64,000 nucleotides of DNA from Dioszegia crocea (GCA_001600615.1 BCKK01000002.1:1146809-1210808); one strand, 5' to 3'. Positions 1 to 13,011 are shown, counted from the stretch's first letter. Numbers and translations: made by a program. The notes: generated by a model not told the origin, from the sequence alone.

Positions 1-652
<652 letters not shown>

Positions 653-931
653 TAGTTTGGGTCGCGGTGCGGATAGTCGGGACAGGGCATAGGATGCATT
701 TGCTCAATGACTTACGACGTAGGCTTCACCTGTGTCGCTTGACCGGTAACTCTAAGGCGATGATGCTGTGATTCAAAGTCATGTATACGCTGAAGCCTTA
801 CGCCACCGAAATAGAAGCCATATTCATAATCGCGTGATCCCGCTCTGGCGGAGATGATAGCTTCCTGAACACGGCGCATACGACGTGCTGAAGTACGCCA
901 TGCGAGATACATATATGGCTACAATGCTAAG

Positions 932-2119
932 TTATACAAAGTAATTCGGTGCCCCCTGCTCATCAGCAACCAGCGCAAATGTAGACTCACCATTCTTCGT
1001 AATATAGGATTCTTCTGATCTGACGCATTCTCCACGGCCGCCTCGTATACTTTGAAAGTTGCCTTACCGTCCTCGCCCACACGCATGACCGAAGCTGAGT
1101 TGCCACATCGGTAGCAGTAATTCGGGGCTGACCAGACTGTGACCAGAGACTCGTCAAACATGTATTTAAAGCCTTCCTGGACTAATTGATGGGCGCGTGC
1201 AATCAGATTTAAGCCATTGATATGATTGAACTGGACATCAGCCTTATAGATATGATGACCTACCTCAGCCGTTACTTTCGATCCGAATAGCCAACCTGCG
1301 CCTCGAGGCGATACCGCCCATGCCCCACCTTCCACATCGTCTGGATCTGACCACATTAGATCACAGAAGGCGCCCTCGTGTGGTACTTCCTGCGCGCGCG
1401 GGATGATTCGGATTTGGTCTAGGGTTCGGATATCGGGTGAGAGGCCGCCGTGGACACATAAGATGGATGAATCGATAATCTAGCGAATCAGTACTTGTCC
1501 ATTGAGGCAAGACTTACAGCTGCGAGATTTAGATGGTCGAATACCTGACAACATGCTTTCCAGACTGAGGGATTCCCGTATTTCTGCATACATTCGTCTG
1601 AACCGTCAGTACGATGCAGCCAGACAGTGACATACCGTAGAATCCGTACACCTGCGTTATTTGCCTAGATTCGTGGTTCCCTCTTAACAATGTAACTCGA
1701 TCGGGATATCTCGCTTTGAGCGCTAGTAGTAAAGATAATGTCTCAAGGGAGTAGTATCCCCTATCAACGAAATCTCCCTGAACTGTCAGTTATAGCTCGG
1801 CCAAGAAGCAAGGGAGACACACGCACCATGAAGATATAACTACTTCCGGGAACTTCTCCGCCCTGTCTGAAAATCTCCAATACGTCCCAGAATTGCCCAT
1901 GTATATCTCCGCAGACAGTGACGGGTGACTGAACGAGATGAACGTTTGATTCTTCCAGAAGCAAATCTCGGACCCGAGCACAAAGTGATTTCATCTGTCG
2001 TTCGGGAAGATGCTTGCATTGTCGGATCTGGCTGTCAGCCATATTTTGGGCTACTTGGATTGACTTACATGCTCTATCCAGCGATCTGGATCTGATGAAG
2101 AGGGGACTGAAACTGGCAT
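932..2119 (-). CDS. SIT4: PP2A-like Ser/Thr phosphatase catalytic subunit, PP6/Sit4 type
   Basis: Metallophosphatase of the PPP family; the PP6/Sit4 branch acts in G1/S progression and TOR signalling. The start at 2119 opens [17 protein letters not shown], and an intron then joins [15 protein letters not shown], matching the N-terminus of PP6. Catalytic motifs are visible in order: [41 protein letters not shown] and [12 protein letters not shown]. The last intron (956-990) leads to GAPNYFV and a stop, so the carboxymethylated tail of the family (usually YFL) ends in [11 protein letters not shown] and [14 protein letters not shown] favour PP6/Sit4 over PP4 or Ppg1. At least six short introns are present, one apparently only 33 bases (1231-1263). 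A regulatory partner of this enzyme class, TAP42, is encoded at 58051-59401. Confidence 0.9.
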
Positions 2120-2968
2120 GACGTGGTGAGGGATGGGAATACAGCGATGATCTCGGGAATCGTTGGTCGGTCGGAAGAAGCTCCCTTTCGCCAATCTGTC
2201 GGTGTTTTCTGATGATTCTTTCGTCGGTTGCTTTCGTATGTCTCAAGCCTGCCGGTAGAGCTCTTGTGATGTGGTTGGTGATCGGAGGTGCAAGTCCAGT
2301 ATCGCTATGTCAGTCAAGGTAGTGTGGTGGAATCGCCTTCTGTGTGGCGAAATCTCATGCAATGGTGTTGACGTGACGTGGCATTAATTCCCGCTACCTC
2401 GTGCCTGCTTTCTGCCCCCAACCTCTTGACCATCATCAAACGATCATTGTCTGGGCCCTCACCCTTTGAACAGAGCAGAGCAATCAGCTACGGACGCACC
2501 AAGAGTATACCGCTGCTGACAATGGATCAGCCGGAACAAGGAACCGAAAGCATAAACTGGCTCCCCGTATGTCGACCAGAGCTTTGTTTCCACCGTCATC
2601 TGGACTGTCTGCACTGCACATGCAACTTACTTACCCAATCGTATTCTTAAGCCTGAGAATACTCGAATAGCTGGCTCACAGCAGGCAGCTGTCCCTTTTC
2701 TATCAACACTAATCTTGACCTCGACATCGATAATCAAGGACCGCTTTCCTAATATCCCGCTCTGACCCCGACTTGGACACACTCACGCACAGACGCTCAC
2801 GCACGTACCCTGTACTCTGCGGATGCGTGTCTGACTGGCAGCGACGCGCGTCGCCGTCCACAGAAATCGCCAACCCCCGTCTGACCTTTACTCTCTTCCT
2901 CCGCGCGCGCGCTATCCCCCCTTAACCTCCCTCGTCCTACAACCTCACTCGCCTTAGGCTCTTATGCA
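2120..2968. promoter_or_regulatory. Divergent intergenic region between the PP6 gene and the 2969 gene
   Basis: This 849-base region lies between two divergently transcribed genes and should hold both promoters. The right part (about 2700-2960) is C/T-rich on the plus strand (acactcacgcacagacgctc and similar), typical of leaders in this window. A 90-codon plus frame at 2378-2650 has no recognisable content and was not called. Confidence 0.5.
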
Positions 2969-3861
2969 ATGCCTGTCGCCCCCCAGATTCCCGAGCTCAA
3001 TCCTCCTTTGATGTCTCGTGTTGGCCGACCGGACACGGTTGACTATGATGATCTTGGGCCAGATTCCGACTCGGACGCCGAGCCAGACTTTCCGGTCGAC
3101 CTCACACGGTACTACGCCGAGTCCGAGGACTGTGACTCTTCCAGTGTCGAAGAGGATCACATGGACGATGTTAAGTCGGCTGACGTTTGCCACCTCGCTA
3201 CCACCCAGCAACCGCCTATGTCCAATGACAACCGGCCTGACTTCGCGCCAGTGCCCCTGAATACCCTCACCGGACCCGCCGACCCTTCTTCGCAAGAGTC
3301 TAGCTCCGCGCCCACGCATCCTATGCCTAGCCCGGACCAAACCCCCCCCGTCCTCACAGCGATCGGAAATCGCCGAAATTATGCCTCTTGCGCACCCCTC
3401 TCCCATCATCCGCTCCTCTTTCATCGACCCGTCGCCGATATCCGCCGTATCCCCCGAAGAACCCACCGCCAACGCATGGCCACGCATCAGTCGCCCTGAA
3501 ACCTACAACAACCTTCCTCCCCGATCGCGCCACCCCTCTGACGAAGCTGGAGTCAAGCACAATGGCCCGGTGCCAAAAAGGCAAAGGACTTCACTATGGG
3601 ATGACATGAAGGCCTCCACGGTATGTTCTCTCACGAGCACAGCTGACTTCAGGATGGTGATTCTTCTACTCAGGACCTACGCGCAGTGCTCAAAATCTCG
3701 GGAGATGAGACGACACCAGAGTCAGCTGACTTTCAGATTTGAACGATCCCGACGAGCGAGTCGACATACTCGTGGGCCACCTGGATACGACGATACGCCT
3801 CCTGTCCGAAGCTGCTTCAAAGACATACCAGCTGAAGGTGGAGAATGCGCATCGATCCTAG
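2969..3861 (+). CDS. Unrecognised acidic protein; gene model unresolved (frame discontinuities)
   Basis: No family recognised. The ATG at 2969 follows a pyrimidine-rich leader and opens MPVAPQIPELNPPLMSRVGR, then an acidic stretch (DYDDLGPDSDSDAEPDFPVD) and SSVEEDHMDD. Coding character then passes to another frame, SQRSEIAEIMPLAHPSPIIR through PKRQRTSLWDDMKAST. The change lies around a run of eight C at 3342-3349. After a good intron (GTATGT...CTTCAG, near 3622-3653) the frame reads DGDSSTQDLRAVLKISGDET. The most protein-like end, DLNDPDERVDILVGHLDTTI through QLKVENAHRS with TAG at 3859-3861, is in yet another frame, and I found no ordinary intron linking them. It could be a real nuclear protein with missed splicing, a sequencing indel, or a decaying gene. 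Confidence 0.45.
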
Positions 3862-4428
3862 CAGAGATGCAGGCGTAGCGATCCCAGTTCCGAGAGCCGG
3901 TCAGGTAGAAAATCCATACATATGAAACCCTAGCTACTGTCATAAGGCTCTGGACGGTTCCGTTCAGTAAGCGTCGATCCACAGACCGCGTTTGTAAGGA
4001 GCTAAGCGTTGTACATCTACTGTAGGGTTCGCAGAGACGAGGCATGAATGCACCCACCATCCAGCAGCTATATAGAGTAGGGTTGGCCTATCGGCGATCG
4101 CCGCCTGCCCAGCCAAAAACGCGATTCGCGTCAGGCGCGTCTCTGCGCGTCGAGCAAATTGAAGTGATCCATCCATCTACCCCCTTACTACATCCATAGA
4201 GTGCTTGGAATTCCTCCACTACAGTAGCCCCTTCCATTGCTCAGGGATACTCTACTACACGTGAGTACTGACCAGCGCCACCCGGGGCTCACCGAGGTAG
4301 CGTGAGAGCTGACAATCGCGGTAGAAAATCCCCACAAGCAATCTTCCCTACTTCTTCCGCATCGCCTAGACGAAGAAATAGTGCTACCTTTGCCGATCTT
4401 CTTTTCCGATAACGTCGATCTGGACAAC
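3862..4428. promoter_or_regulatory. Intergenic region, probable promoter of the MBF gene
   Basis: This 567-base spacer lies between two plus-strand units. I see no RNA gene or repeat in it. A GTG-initiated extension of the downstream frame (from 4381) is not used because an ATG with adenine at -3 follows at 4429. Confidence 0.45.
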
Positions 4429-7400
4429 ATGTCCGGGAAAGCCCCATCAGCTTCGCCACACCCCAATTCCCAAACAGAAGGCGTAGCGACATCCCTCCCA
4501 ACGCACGCTGGACACATGCCTCCTCCATCGAACGGCTCGATGCACCAACAACAACTCGCTCAGGCACATCACCAGCAGCAGCAGTATCAGGCGTACCACC
4601 AGCATCAGCAGCAGCAGATGCAGCAACATCAACAGCAAACGCAAACACCTGGCCAAAGCAAAGCTCAACCACAATCCCGATCTCACACCCCCTCACATCC
4701 TGGCGCTGGGCAGATGCACATGGTGCCCCTGACACCGGGGCAGGCGGGTGTATTTGGAGGTGTTATGGGCTCGCAGGGCGTCCAAAGCGGGGCACAGGTC
4801 TATGCTAGCGTATACTCCGGGGTGAGTGGCCCTGTCCCTAGGCATCCATCCCGAGGCTGACCTTCGCAGATCCCAGTATTCGAAGCTATGATCCGAGGCA
4901 TATCGGTCATGCGCCGGTCTTCCGACTCCTGGGTCAACGCCACGCAGATCTTGAAGGTTGCTGGCATTCCCAAGTCTGCCAGAACGAAGATCCTCGACAA
5001 AGAGATCATGGTCGGCCTACACGACAAGGTGCAGGGCGGGTATGGAAAGTACCAGGGAACATGGTGAGTCTCTGGGACCCTCACAGGTAGATGAATCAAG
5101 CTGACCACCAGGATCCCATTCCAACGCGGGCAAGAGCTAGCTCAACAATACGGCGTCACCCAGTACCTCGCCCCCATCTTCGACTTTGTGCCTTCCCCAA
5201 GCAACATCGCGGCCCTGCCCGTTGCCCGGGGAGGTACACCGGATCGTGGTCAAAAGACTCCCGCTGGTCTGGGTGGCTACAACGCTGCCTTATCAACACA
5301 TACACCCAGAGCAGGTCACCCTTCTGCCCCTCCGTCATCCGGACCCGGTACGGGCGGGCCTGGCCGTGTTTATTCCCCATTACACCAGTCTGATATCCCA
5401 CCACCTCCCGCACCTCAATTCGGCAACCCTGACAATATGCCAAGTCACCTACAGCAACAACATCTTTACCAGCCAATGTACTTTGCGCCTCCAGGAATGA
5501 TGCCACCGGGCGCTCGACCCAGTACCGACGGCCTCGGTCCACCTGTCGATATCAACGGGTATGGCCTACCGCCTAGTATGTCCGATGTTTACATTGATCA
5601 ATTTGGACAACCTCATTCTATCCATTTCACCAATGGGTCCAATGGCGGTGGGAGCGGCTCAATGGAACCGCCAGCGAAGCGAATCAAGGCCGAGGATGGC
5701 ATGGTGGTGGAAGGCGACGACGATGGGGAGCTAGCGCAGGCTACCGAGGCGGCGTCGGTGGCTGGTGCGCAGCAGGAAGACGAAGACTCAGACGATGAGC
5801 AAGGGGAGAGACCACCTGTACCCTCCAGCATGCGGCTGTGTACAAAGCCATCTCGGCCGAAGCCGTCTCCGGGGGTTGGGAGGGCAAGGGCCAAGCTGCT
5901 GGAGCTCTTTCAGAGTACAGATGGGGTCGACGTACGGTCATTCCTCGGTATCCCCGCCGCCCCAGTCGAGGAAGCGGACGAGGAAGCAGAACCGAACGAC
6001 ATCGGGATCGATATCGACGCGATCATAGATGATCAAGGACATACTGCTCTGCATTGGGCGGCTTCGCTAGGTCTCAACGATCTCGTCCGGCAACTCGTCG
6101 CCCTTGGGGCAGATATTCATCGAGGGAATTACGCCGGCGAGACTGCTCTGATGCGCTCGGTATTGACGACCAATCACGCCGAAGCCAACTCCTTCTTGGA
6201 CCTCCTGGAATACCTTTCACCCAGCATACAGACCCTAGACCACGCATATCGGACAGTCATACATCATGCCGCGCTCGTGGCTGGTGTCAAGGGCCGAGCC
6301 GGGAGCGCGAGGCAGTACCTCATTGGCGTGTTGGGCTGGGTGGCCAAGGACCAGCAAGCGGCCAAAGCTGCTGCGGCTGCGGCCTCGGCCTCGGGATCAA
6401 TCGCTTCTGCATCTGAGAGTGGGTTTGGAGGTGGGAATGGATCCAAGTCGGGACTCAGCATGAAGACGTTGGTAGATGTGCAGGATGTCCACGGCGATAC
6501 GGCGCTTAATGTCGCGGCGAGAGTCGGGAACAAGGGTTTGGTGGGGTTGTTGATCGAGGCTGGAGCAGATAAGGCTAGGGCGAATAAGCTTGGCTTGAAA
6601 CCTGCCGATTTTGGAGTGGAGACCGAGGTCAGTCTGCTTTAACATGCTTGAGGCATGAGCTGACTGTATAGGCGCTACAGGTGTCTCCAGGCGAAGCCGT
6701 GATTTCATCCCTAAAATCAGACGTCACGCGGCCCGAGCGACAGAGCCGAGATGTCCAGGAGAGTCAGTCTGAGCTTAGGGAGGGTTGTGAGACTGATAGC
6801 TGACTTTGCAGATATTGGAGCGATATTCCAAACTGTCAACGAAACCTTCACCACGGAGATGTTAGCCAAGCAAACCAAACTGAACGCCATCGAAGCTTCG
6901 GTCCGGCACGCGACTCGTGCTCTTGCCGACAAGCGACAACAAGTCCAGAGGGTCCAAGCTGCCCATCGCGAGCTGGAGAAGATGCAACAGCAAGGGGAAA
7001 ATGTCCAGAACGCTCTTTTGGACGGATCAGCTGTTTCGGCGGAAGACTGGACGGGTCGGACACCACTTTCGAGCGAATCAGCCAACGCCGCCTCCATCCC
7101 GCCCGCCTTCCGGACCTTGTCGGTTGAGTACCAGGTCATTGATGCCGGGCTTGATGAGTCGGGCGAGGCGATACCGCTACCCGGCAGAGAAGAGGAAGGG
7201 GCGTTGGTCAGGTTGAGAAGAATGGCAATGTGGGAAGATCGGATGGCGGCGATGCTGCAGGATAGGATTGACACGCTTCGTGGTCAGGGCGCGGACAAGG
7301 CGGTCCAGTACCGGAGACTAGTCAGTCTGTGTACCAAAGTGCCAGTAGAGAAGGTCGATGGGGTAAGTCCTTGTGCTGTGGTTCTGGCTTGGTGCTGATG

Positions 7401-7511
7401 GGTCAGATGCTAGACGGGCTAGCGGCAGCAATCGAATCTGATGGGAACTCGATCGACTTGGGCAGAATAAGCAATTTCATGAGTAGAATAAAGCACGAGC
7501 AAGGGGTCTAG
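4429..7511 (+). CDS. MBP1: APSES/KilA-N and ankyrin-repeat transcription factor, MBF/SBF DNA-binding subunit (Mbp1/Swi4/Res family)
   Basis: Cell-cycle transcription factor expected to bind MCB/SCB-type sites and drive G1/S genes. The start [13 protein letters not shown] leads a Gln/His-rich N-terminus (residues about 30-90). The first intron joins YSG to [20 protein letters not shown], then [20 protein letters not shown] and [20 protein letters not shown], the APSES DNA-binding domain. Ankyrin repeats follow: [27 protein letters not shown] and [20 protein letters not shown]. After short introns a coiled coil begins at [20 protein letters not shown]. The last exon reads [20 protein letters not shown]...RIKHEQGV, the conserved C-terminal dimer tail. 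The protein is about 950 residues, longer than yeast Mbp1 because of the low-complexity head and the linker after the APSES domain. Which yeast paralogue it matches best cannot be decided by eye. Confidence 0.9.
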
Positions 7512-8475
7512 AGCGAGGTCGAGATTGGGGTGACTTGGGATCTAGGGTATGGTGGCTAAAATGTAAAACGCGTGGCTGCTCGAGTATGGGCGATCTACGT
7601 ACCCCAGTCGTCTGGCGGTACGGAGATGTTGGCTATCCCTTCTGCGCAGTGCACCCATACCCAGAGTGTACGTCGGGTTTGCATCATCGGGGGCCGACTG
7701 GGTGATGCAATTGCCGGATGGGGCGATCTGGACGAAGATCTTACGATGAGTGGGTGCCGTCACCATTCCTCAAGCGTCCAGCCCGAGTTAGCGGAGTTAT
7801 CGTAAGACACGAAAAGCTGCTGACAGCGTCACGCTTGTTGACATCTATACGAGTACACATATACTACTCGTATAACATCTTCGCCTTCCCCTCACCATTA
7901 CTCCCAGGAAGCACCGCCTCGTTGCACGTCATACCCTGACAGCTTGGTCTAATATTGGCCAAGAGGTCGGCGCGGCGTTGCTGTTTTTTCCCGAATCCGA
8001 TCCGACTCCGAGCCCGAACAACATTCCGGCCACGTCCTGCCACGCCCCGCAGCAGCTCCCAGAGTCACATCTTAGACTTTCCTATCATCAACGTCCCTCC
8101 CCAACGTCGGCACGTCACATGTGTTTCTGACAACGCACCATTCCTTGACGACAACGTACCGCGCTTTCGTCATATGCACCCGAGCTCGGCCACCGCGGGA
8201 TCCCCGACGGTCTCCGTGCCTGCATATTCATAACAATTCTATAGCGGGCACAAAGGGACTACGCCTCGTTTAACGTTCGACTCCCTTTCCCTTCATCTTG
8301 AGGACAGTGGAGCAAAATACACACGTACCCACCCACCCACACACCTCATCGCGCCATCTCCCTCCCTTCCTTTAGGTTCATCATCGTCCCACTTCAGTCA
8401 AATCTTCTTTCGCGTCGCGCGATTCCCATCTCAACTTCATCCATCTCATCCCTGCCTTAGACACCTCCCTCCGCC
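7512..8475. promoter_or_regulatory. Intergenic region with pyrimidine/CA-rich leader
   Basis: This 964-base spacer follows the MBF gene. The last 200 bases are a C/T- and CA-rich leader (cacacgtacccacccaccca), probably the 5' UTR of the next gene. Short frames here have no coding character. No tRNA-like boxes were noticed. Confidence 0.45.
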
Positions 8476-10681
8476 ATGCCATTCCTGCCCACCTTCAGCG
8501 ACTTGAAGAATGCCACCCTCTCCATCAACCCCCTTAACCTTTTCAATGACTCGAAATTTAACGATTCCGACCATTTGACGACGGTTGATGATGGTTTTGG
8601 GAAGGCGGGTCCCGGTCCATCATCCCTTGCCAATCGGACTCGACCAAGTCTTAAGTCAGACACGTCTTCTTCGGACTCTTTCGAGGGTCATGAGAGGCGG
8701 AAAAGCTGCGGTGTCATGATTCAGGAAGATGCGAGGCCAAAGCGGGAGAGGAAAAAGAAGGTGCAGATGGATGTAAGCTGGCTGCCTACAAAGCTGAGTC
8801 AAGCTGATATTTCAGTCCTACATTATTGTCAAGCCCCCTCCGACTACGTCAAAAAATCCCCTTAACCTGCAAATCCAAATGGTCATGGGTAAAAGCGGTC
8901 GGCCTCGCTCAGACTCGACCGCCACAAATAATACGGGCTCCCGTGCACCATCTCTATTCTCAGATCCTCCATCTGCTCGTACTCCCGCATCATCCGGTCC
9001 AGGCACACCTCCTCTCGCTGCGAGTACGCGATCCATCCCTCCCACCACATTCCCAGGCGAGACGCCTAGCGATGGCCTCGACAGTCCCCATTCAAGCGAA
9101 GATGCCTTCGCACCGCCGTCCAGAGCGACTACATCCAGCTCAAGCGGCCCTGCGCTGCGACAAATTACAAGCCGAAAAAGCTCGACTGGCAGCATTCCTC
9201 TGTCGTTGACTTCGGGAGGTGGCCAGAAACGCATTCAGCCAATGTTCAACCTGAACGTACAATCTGTGATGCACTCATCAGTCGTCACGGATGCTGGAAC
9301 AGATGCAAAGGTGGCCAAGGTACGATTCATCTCATGCAAAGACGTACTCATGCTAACGATGTAGTTTGGTAAACGCCAACTTGACATCCATGACATCGGT
9401 ATTTTAGAACCTACCGAAATCTGGCAGGTTCCCGCCAACTCGTCCGCCCTCTTTCCCCCTACTTCCGCTTTGGAGGAAACCAAATCACGACCCATGTCAA
9501 TGTACTCTCTCACCGCTCCCATTTCCCCCACAGTGACTCGGGTCGCCGAAGACGGAAGCCGGATTCGCACGAGCTTGGATCTTCTACGTCCTGAGATCTT
9601 GCAGGAAGGCGGGGCTGGCGCCAAGCGCTTCTTTGGGAAGATCGGAGGGGCCTTCAAGAAGAAGGCTGATAAGGATGGGGCGAGTCAAACCTCATCGACC
9701 CTTGGACCCAGCCCTAATCCCAATAACGGTGCTTTCCCAAGCACAGTCGGTCTGGCACGCGGCGTGTCCAGAGACGGAACGGTGCATTTGCCCCAAAGCG
9801 TCGCGGTCGGACCTCCCACGTTCGGATGCTCGCCAAACGTCATCGCTCGTCGATCCTCCCTTCCTAAATTATCCTCTCTATCCGTCGAGGGTCTGGCCCC
9901 GCCCGACTCGGCTTCGTCCGCCCGGCCTCCATCCAACCGACCCGTCGCGTATGCTTGGACGGTCAGGAAATGGGCGCAGCGGAACACGGAGGGATGGGCT
10001 GCCCACCTTGTCGAGGCCGTGACGCAGGGCGTGACCATGCAGGGCTCACTGTCGAGCGAGGGGGACAATGAGGTCATTTTCGAATGGGCGAAAAGCCGTC
10101 CGTCTCCCACCATCACACCTCGGAGTCGTCGATCCTCCATCGCATCCCGAAGCCAATCACGTCCTCCCTATTCTTCTCCGCGCACCGAAGAAGCCCATGC
10201 CCCCGTCATTCTTGGGCCGGCTGTTGCAACTCCTACCACCCCCGGTCTCTCGCCCCGCCCCGCCCCGATCCGCCGCTCATCGGCTACATCCCTTTCTCCC
10301 TCCAAAACTGACACCAACATCCTCCCGGACGACTGCTCTGCCGTCTACCATACCGCAGAGGAGGACGATTCCGACCCGGAAGATTCGGAGACCCCCTGGA
10401 CGTGCACCCTCATTGTCAAGCGGACGGGCGAGACGCTGGTCATTGGGACATTAACGCCGGCGCCACATCATCCCAAGGTCGTTGGGCAATTGCGTCTTCC
10501 AAACAAGCTTGAAACTCTCTGCCTCGCCAATCTTGCTGGCAGCGAGGAGGACGTTTCGCGGGTACAAAAGGAGGTGTGCTTGTCGGATGCGGCGGTGAAG
10601 GACGTGGTCTGCGTGACTGCACTGTGGCTCGTAGCGCGGGAGGGGTGGAATGGCCTAGGTAAGGTCAAGCGGGGGAGATAG
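8476..10681 (+). CDS. Unrecognised Ser/Pro-rich protein, three exons
   Basis: The ATG at 8476 opens MPFLPTFSDLKNATLSINPL. Intron 1 (GTAAGC...TTTCAG, about 8774-8815) joins KKVQMD to SYIIVKPPPTTSKNPLNLQI. Intron 2 (GTACGA...GATGTAG, about 9320-9364) joins AKVAK to FGKRQLDIHDIGILEPTEIW. The product is about 705 residues. It has a long Ser/Thr/Pro-rich disordered middle with many SP/TP sites, and two ordered-looking parts: RKRIQPMFNLNVQSVMHS through EPTEIWQV, and a C-terminal block PWTCTLIVKRTGETLVIGTL ... VKDVVCVTALWLVAREGWNG. Conserved-looking ends around a disordered centre suggest a scaffold or regulator, but I recognise no domain. Exon structure is well supported by splice signals and continuous frame. 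Confidence 0.8.
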
Positions 10682-10970
10682 AGCAGAACGGGGTTTCTAT
10701 AGGACACATTAGGGATTACCAGCCATATATTTTGACCGTCATCTACCGCTTGTCATACACCTGTTGATATATCCCATTGTATGCATAGCCCACGGATCTG
10801 CCCGGTCATCTATGAAGATCTTACATTGGCAAGAGCTAGGCGAGGTGGGAGAAGGGCACCCCCACGAAATCGGGGGCAAATCCCCAAAGCCTTATCTTAT
10901 CGCCGCAACAACGCATTCCTCGGTTGACTTTCTTCTACGCTTTTGCTAACTTCCACCGAGCTATATCACC

Positions 10971-12709
10971 ATGAACACCTCGGTACCGCGAATTGGAGGC
11001 TTGTATGCTCACACCAATGCCATCGCCAGCTCCTCCCGCGCTCCTCTTACTTCTGTGGCTCGAGGTAGAACGTGGTCTCCGCCCCAAAATCCCCGCACCG
11101 CTTTTCCTCTGGCCTTCAGCAGGCAATACGCGTCCGGTCCCACAGCTTCGGGCCCTGGCGCTGCCTCAACCTCATCGCAGCCTCCTCACATACCCGTCAT
11201 TCGGTCGTTAGCCCAGCTTAGGCGATGGAGGCGGATGGTAAGGGATCAGGGATTGGAAGTTGGGGTGGTGCCTACCGTACGTCTTTCTCGCTGAACTGCA
11301 GCCTCGCTCCTTATCACAATGAGCCTATTGCTGATGCGATTAGATGGGAGCGTTACATCAAGGACACCTTGACCTTGGTGAGCTTGATCTGTGGCGTGTG
11401 TGCTCCCATTGGGAGTCTAACCAGACGCTGCCGACTGGCTGCAATACACAGTGCTGACTACCCCAGTGAAGACATCTCTATCAAAGCATCCATTCACCGT
11501 CATGACCCTCTTCGTCAACCCTATGCAGGTACGTCGCAAGTCAATTCTCGCTATATGACATACTGAACTCTGCCAGTTCGCCCCCACTGAAGACCTCTCA
11601 GCCTACCCCCGGACACTCGAGCGAGATCTAGACCTTCTTCGTACACTCTTACCGGCTCACTCCGCATCGAGTGGGGGTGGACTACGCGGTCTAGGGATAT
11701 CAGAGAACGACTCTGTGCGACCTGCTGCGCCGGTACCTACGCCCGTCCCTGAGCCCGTGGCTCCCGTCGTCCCACGAACGCGCAGAGAGCGACCAAGGAG
11801 CGAAGACCACATCTTGCCGGTACATGAAGAAGTGCTGGGGAACCTCGTAGTGTTTAATCCGGGACCGGAGGTGATGTATCCCCTGAAAGGAGAATTACAA
11901 GATCTCGGCAAGAAGAGAGGAGTCGAGGTGGACGTCAAGGGCTGGGGAGATGTGATGGAGGGTGCATCGAGACGTGAGTCGTCAGTCCAGGTTGGCTCTT
12001 TGAGGGGGACTGACTTGGTACAGCCCAGTTCTTCAAAGGGGTTGCTACGGTTTGCACCAAGCTGTTCAATGCTGTCGAGGTGGGTGTTCCGACTTCTGCT
12101 GTCATGATGTCTCAGATACCCTACTGACGCCTCAGCCTGATCATGCCTACTTCGGCCAGAAAGACATCCAACAAGCTCTGCTTCTTAAAATCAGTCAGTC
12201 GGTGGCTTGTCTGCTTGACCTCAAGGCATTTCCAAGCTGACTACCCAGTGCTGACCGACCTTCTGCTCTCTCACCCACTACCCGAGAATCTACATATCCT
12301 CCCGACGACCCGAGACCCAGTTGATCACCTCGCTCTCTCGTCTCGAAACGCCTACCTCACACCTGCCGAACGCCAAATTGCCCCCATCCTCCATCGCGCC
12401 CTATCCGCCGCCCAGTCCCTCTTTGCCTCCATCTCCGAAGGAGCAGAGATGAGCGGTGAAGAGATGATATCCGCTGCTACGCAAGTCGTGCTAGATGAGC
12501 AGCAGAGAGTGCTGGATATGGGCGTGGACGTTGACTTGCGGATGGACTATTTTGAGGTCTTTGACAGGCACACGTTCGAGCCGGTCCGAGGACGGCTGGA
12601 GGGCGGGCGGGAAGTGGTCATTGCGGGTGCGGTATGGGTTGGGCGAACCCGGCTTATCGATAATTTGCTTTTGGGCTGGGGCGTGGAGAACTCGGCGTCC
12701 AGTGTGTGA
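10971..12709 (+). CDS. PAN6: Pantothenate synthetase (pantoate--beta-alanine ligase)
   Basis: Condenses D-pantoate with beta-alanine using ATP, the last step of vitamin B5 synthesis. After intron 1 the frame reads GVVPT|MGALHQGHLDLV, the family signature with the HIGH-like ATP motif. Then come KTSLSKHPFTVMTLFVNPMQ, FAPTEDLSAYPRTLERDLDL, VFNPGPEVMYP, MEGASR|PQFFKGVATVCTKLF, PDHAYFGQKDIQQALL and DPVDHLALSSRNAYLT, all expected blocks in order. Two features are unusual. About 60-80 extra residues (Ser/Gly- and Pro/Arg-rich) sit between LDLLRTLLP and LVVFNPGPEVMYP. The N-terminus is also Arg/Ser/Ala-rich with no acidic residue through the first 55 positions (RIGGLYAHTNAIASSSRAPL ... FSRQYASG), resembling a mitochondrial presequence. 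At least six introns are present. The end is TGA at 12707-12709. Confidence 0.93.
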
Positions 12710-13011
12710 GGTCGGTGATCGGTGGAGGGTCGGGTGGTCGTGATAGATGTACACAGGACCGTGCGCTCTTGTCAGATTTCGCTTAGAGCTTAGATTGACT
12801 TTCCCTGGTGTGCTGCTCAATCATAGCTGTACACTCTGCCTTGTCTCTCGACCCATAGCCTGCGCTGAAGCGTCAGCCGGCCAGCCAAAATACTAGTCCA
12901 GTGTACTGTATGAACAAACGGCCTCCGCGAACTTCGAATTTGCCGAAATCAACATTTGTGTAACACCTTTCAACATTCTCTTTGCTCTCTCGTGCTGGCC
13001 GACCCACCGCT
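12710..13011. promoter_or_regulatory. Short intergenic region upstream of MDM12
   Basis: About 300 bases between two plus-strand genes. It holds the 3' UTR of PAN6 and the promoter/leader of MDM12; nothing else seen. Confidence 0.4.

Noticed and set aside
2378..2650. 90-codon plus-strand frame upstream of the 2969 gene
   Set aside because: No domain, lies in an expected divergent promoter, starts without supporting context.
4381..4428. GTG-initiated extension of the MBF protein
   Set aside because: Nuclear genes of this kind start at ATG, and an ATG with good context follows at 4429.
10564..10571. ACAAAAGG octamer
   Set aside because: Single copy inside a coding exon far from mating genes; expected by chance in 64 kb.
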